Position numbers and translations under genes: made by a program
In this document: piece by piece, positions 62,801-64,000 of the stretch
How the letters are laid out: every line of letters begins with the position of its first letter
Numbering within the stretch: the first letter of the stretch is position 1
Assembly (NCBI GenBank): GCA_964019425.1
Contig: OZ025850.1
Location: forward strand, 496,001 to 560,000
Length of the DNA stretch: 64,000 nucleotides
Direction of reading: 5' to 3'
DNA from: Flectonema sp. DT1601
Lineage: Eukaryota > Euglenozoa > Diplonemea > Diplonemida > Diplonemidae
The notes under the pieces: generated by a model
The model's database searches: none
Seen by the model: only the letters and a program-made list of their open reading frames with translations
Told to the model about the DNA's origin: nothing

Positions 62801-63840
62801 TGATTTATAATGCCGAGCAACAGGCTCTGTTATCAGCAGTGAATTTGATTGAAAAGTATTCGTCTTGCCTGCCAAGTGGGAGGATTAATATAATCACGGA
62901 TAGTCAGTCAGCACTTCGAAGTCTTGAGCGTGGACATCTGAAGCAACATTCAGCGACTAATGCCGAATTATTTAGGAGAATATCGCTGCTCCAGCGTCCG
63001 ATCACCCTACAATTTGTCCCCTCACACTGTGGGATCATCGGAAATGAAATGGCCGATTCTCTCGCCAACAAAGCAGCGGCTTCTGCTATTCCCTTAACAG
63101 TGGTCAAGTTTGACTACAGGATGACCCAATGTTCAGTGAATAATAAAATCCGAAGAAACTGGTACGAGCAGCGCAGTACATCACATGTGCACTCTTTATC
63201 GACAATGGGCAGAGGTGCTCAACGCTTCCACCCGGATCTTAACCGTGAGGGAGAAATGCAAATCGCCCGCCTCAGGACTGGACACCATCCGCTTGTGAAG
63301 CAACCAAGAAAGGGATTATCAAACTGTCTCTTCTGTAATAAAAGAGATACAGATACTCACCATTTACTATCGAAATGTCCGGAGACTAAGATGTTTGTTC
63401 AAATTCACTTCCCACAGATGGTATTTAATGATCAAGATGAGGATGTGGGTCAACATCTACACAAGTTTTTTGCTACTGAAAACCAATTGGCTCTCATATC
63501 GCTCTTGAATGACCTCAGGAGCCTACACGACAGCTTCCCGTTACGTCGAGCGGTCCCTCGACAACGTCTTGTCAAATATTTGTCCGTTCATTCCACTGTT
63601 ACCACACTTGATTCGAAGTGTAAGGAGGAAGTCAGAAAACTGATCTCAGAAGTTTATAACGCAAATGAAATCGAAAAAGTCTACGACCATTTGTGGGACT
63701 TGGAGTTATACTGTTTCTTGAATTCGGATAAAAACAAAAACCAACATTTTAACTCATTCCTGGAGAAGATAAGGTCTTCTAAATTTACTCGGATCGATCC
63801 AGTGTGGTTCGATTCAAATAAATGGCTGCTGCCAACCTAG
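59833..63840 (+). CDS. LINE 2 ORF2: EEP endonuclease, reverse transcriptase, RNase H, CCHC
   Basis: The first in-frame ATG (59833) lies inside the first EEP strand (VLSWNMRAY), so real translation must begin upstream, through the read-through frame open from 59716. The EEP motifs are LQETW, GDFNAHH and NSDHTPI. RT motifs are SDGSGPDSI, YRPISLTSVV, FFDISGAFDNVDH, GVPQGSILGP and YADD. RNase H shows D (YTDASY), E (AEQQA), D (ITDSQS) and the late HCGI/GNEMADSLA segment. The knuckle is CLFC-x7-H-x4-C. A region of about 170 residues continues after the knuckle, longer than in LINE 1. All catalytic residues are intact. Confidence 0.92.
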   Translation: MRAYKTSRSHLDAIIEAHDPDIIHLQETWLKADVTDDQLGITGYSLFRRDRCDSSKMGGGGLLSYFKKSLGTVQLEVGKHPSAVEVIHCSFSTSMGIFRTFNIYIPPKVCQLPSSMFLGDLAVGDFNAHHESWSRRIPKGCVSSGRIVNEWIINNGLAIEPLAPSIPAHGTTPDLLLHSPQFKCLRSLQIDAGQVNSDHTPIVADFNVTPLTVPVAIPAHRIWFKNSFTESHWSSFSAQLDSHCFRLKRIRSLNKLCDSFVRTIESVAIDTLPNKWHKESFRVKRKHRHLDPELILIDGCKKGFSWTYKKLRELKGESTVIETPQVNVGALKRRFFPDSSDNRPLLIPHTSKVDFSEPSCSPFTMAEAQAVFNSLKKSDGSGPDSISNNMIYHFGDMAKEVLLRIANWSFQRGTFPKCLKVAHVLPILKGSKKDPTDAASYRPISLTSVVAKFIESLVHFRLEHLLISKLDPKQSGFVPGRSAEENIAVMIEAAAEVKNNYEKCATMIFFDISGAFDNVDHHILMSRLTTLIPVPYVRWIGNFLSDRVAHLLHGHNRTGPISCKKGVPQGSILGPLLFRVYVNSLPDAITADLKLLYADDLTVFVSGSSVSDLESKANNAIGQVENWLADSAMSLSLNKTEFLAFGGRFSDRSICRLPRLYFPSTVDDIDLPRGSADFIRIHQDDGAAALLNFKTGPVYPLAINGNYLETRSQLSQRTPKGSFVLKAAIPLRRVSQSRYLGIIIDDDLSFTSQLAHLSNTLKRGIGLISIVSSFKIKTEVLRQTIYGLILSRAYYGLASYAPYIKQNSLKLIENTLRSLQLRLTGCSKSTSSTALSVESSIPPFKLHVAKVVALSYERFLRLPDDCPTRSLVHPEKSSSWKLYAEPHAKTYVTPNERSMLCLPHHQTPWGPPPDVIINSWADFRKSMDPCKNLLAALGKIKTLPKSVASLYTDASYFQDKESNYHCGNAAVLIFGKRCIKEIHRYDPSLMIYNAEQQALLSAVNLIEKYSSCLPSGRINIITDSQSALRSLERGHLKQHSATNAELFRRISLLQRPITLQFVPSHCGIIGNEMADSLANKAAASAIPLTVVKFDYRMTQCSVNNKIRRNWYEQRSTSHVHSLSTMGRGAQRFHPDLNREGEMQIARLRTGHHPLVKQPRKGLSNCLFCNKRDTDTHHLLSKCPETKMFVQIHFPQMVFNDQDEDVGQHLHKFFATENQLALISLLNDLRSLHDSFPLRRAVPRQRLVKYLSVHSTVTTLDSKCKEEVRKLISEVYNANEIEKVYDHLWDLELYCFLNSDKNKNQHFNSFLEKIRSSKFTRIDPVWFDSNKWLLPT

Positions 63841-64000
63841 CGTTAATTGTTAATGCTCTACGAGTGCTTTAGTATATTATCAGTGTAATTGTTCTATCCC
63901 GTTTTAATTTTGATGATTTTTATTTATTTATTATTAATTTTTTTTTTGTTTATTTTATTTTATTTTATTTTATATTTTTTTTATTTTTTATTTTTTTTTT

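Larger units (their letters stand above)
58006..64000 (+). mobile_element. LINE 2: two-ORF EEP/RT/RNase H non-LTR element, apparently intact
   Basis: This is a second LINE, different in sequence from LINE 1 but with the same plan: ORF1, one in-frame stop, a degenerate 2A (HPNPGP), EEP, RT, RNase H and CCHC. Its 3'UTR starts after 63840 and ends in TTTATT-type repeats that run to the window edge. Two short fragments of the same 3' end lie upstream at 54902-54975 and 55776-55918. ORFs show no obvious damage, so recent activity is possible. Confidence 0.87.

Overview
The window is nuclear DNA of a protist. Ten or so host genes are separated by AT-rich spacers full of long A or T homopolymers. 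Every host protein gene is on the + strand. Introns are few, are bounded by GT-AG, and several begin GTATGTG. Most start codons lie a few to about 100 bases downstream of a pyrimidine-rich stretch ending in AG that has no obvious partner donor. A one-way gene cluster with acceptor-like leaders, tandem box C/D snoRNA repeats, 2A-bearing LINEs and repeat-rich LRR proteins together suggest a euglenozoan. The presence of conventional introns points to a diplonemid rather than a kinetoplastid. That placement is an inference; nothing in the window is a species marker.

Region 1 (1-32443) is the host cluster. It holds, in order, a TCTAIRE-type cyclin-dependent kinase (5' end cut by the window), aminopeptidase P, a PDZ-like/TBC Rab-GAP, a histidine-phosphatase (phosphoglycerate mutase-like) protein, a DNAJC11-like mitochondrial protein, a ClC-7-like Cl-/H+ exchanger, a Dcp1-like decapping subunit, a large helical protein of unknown function, a GAF plus 2-oxoglutarate/Fe(II) dioxygenase fusion, and a five-exon secreted protein of 999 residues. 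The third-exon-side intron of the kinase (805-4437) holds 13 tandem units of about 272 bp. Each unit carries two box C/D snoRNA-like genes whose antisense elements match one short conserved stretch of 18S rRNA.

Region 2 (32790-52382) is a nest of retroelements beside a tRNA-Ser(AGA) gene. It contains an intact-looking EEP/RT/RNase H LINE with a 2A peptide, a tRNA-derived SINE, a 5'-truncated copy and then a complete copy of a 9.4 kb GC-rich non-LTR element, and a LINE remnant on the minus strand. The complete copy has a single 2840-codon ORF that combines an OTU protease, reverse transcriptase, restriction-like endonuclease, USP-type ubiquitin protease, two RNase H-like folds and two RNase H1 hybrid-binding domains. 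I regard this element as the most unusual object in the window, together with the snoRNA array.

Region 3 (52383-64000) holds tRNA-like SINE fragments, a secreted protein made of three nearly identical six-cysteine repeats, duplicated spacer blocks, a beta-grasp/LRR protein, and a second, different LINE. That LINE's two ORFs are separated by one UAG in a tobamovirus-type read-through context (UAG-CAA-UCA), followed by a degenerate 2A motif.
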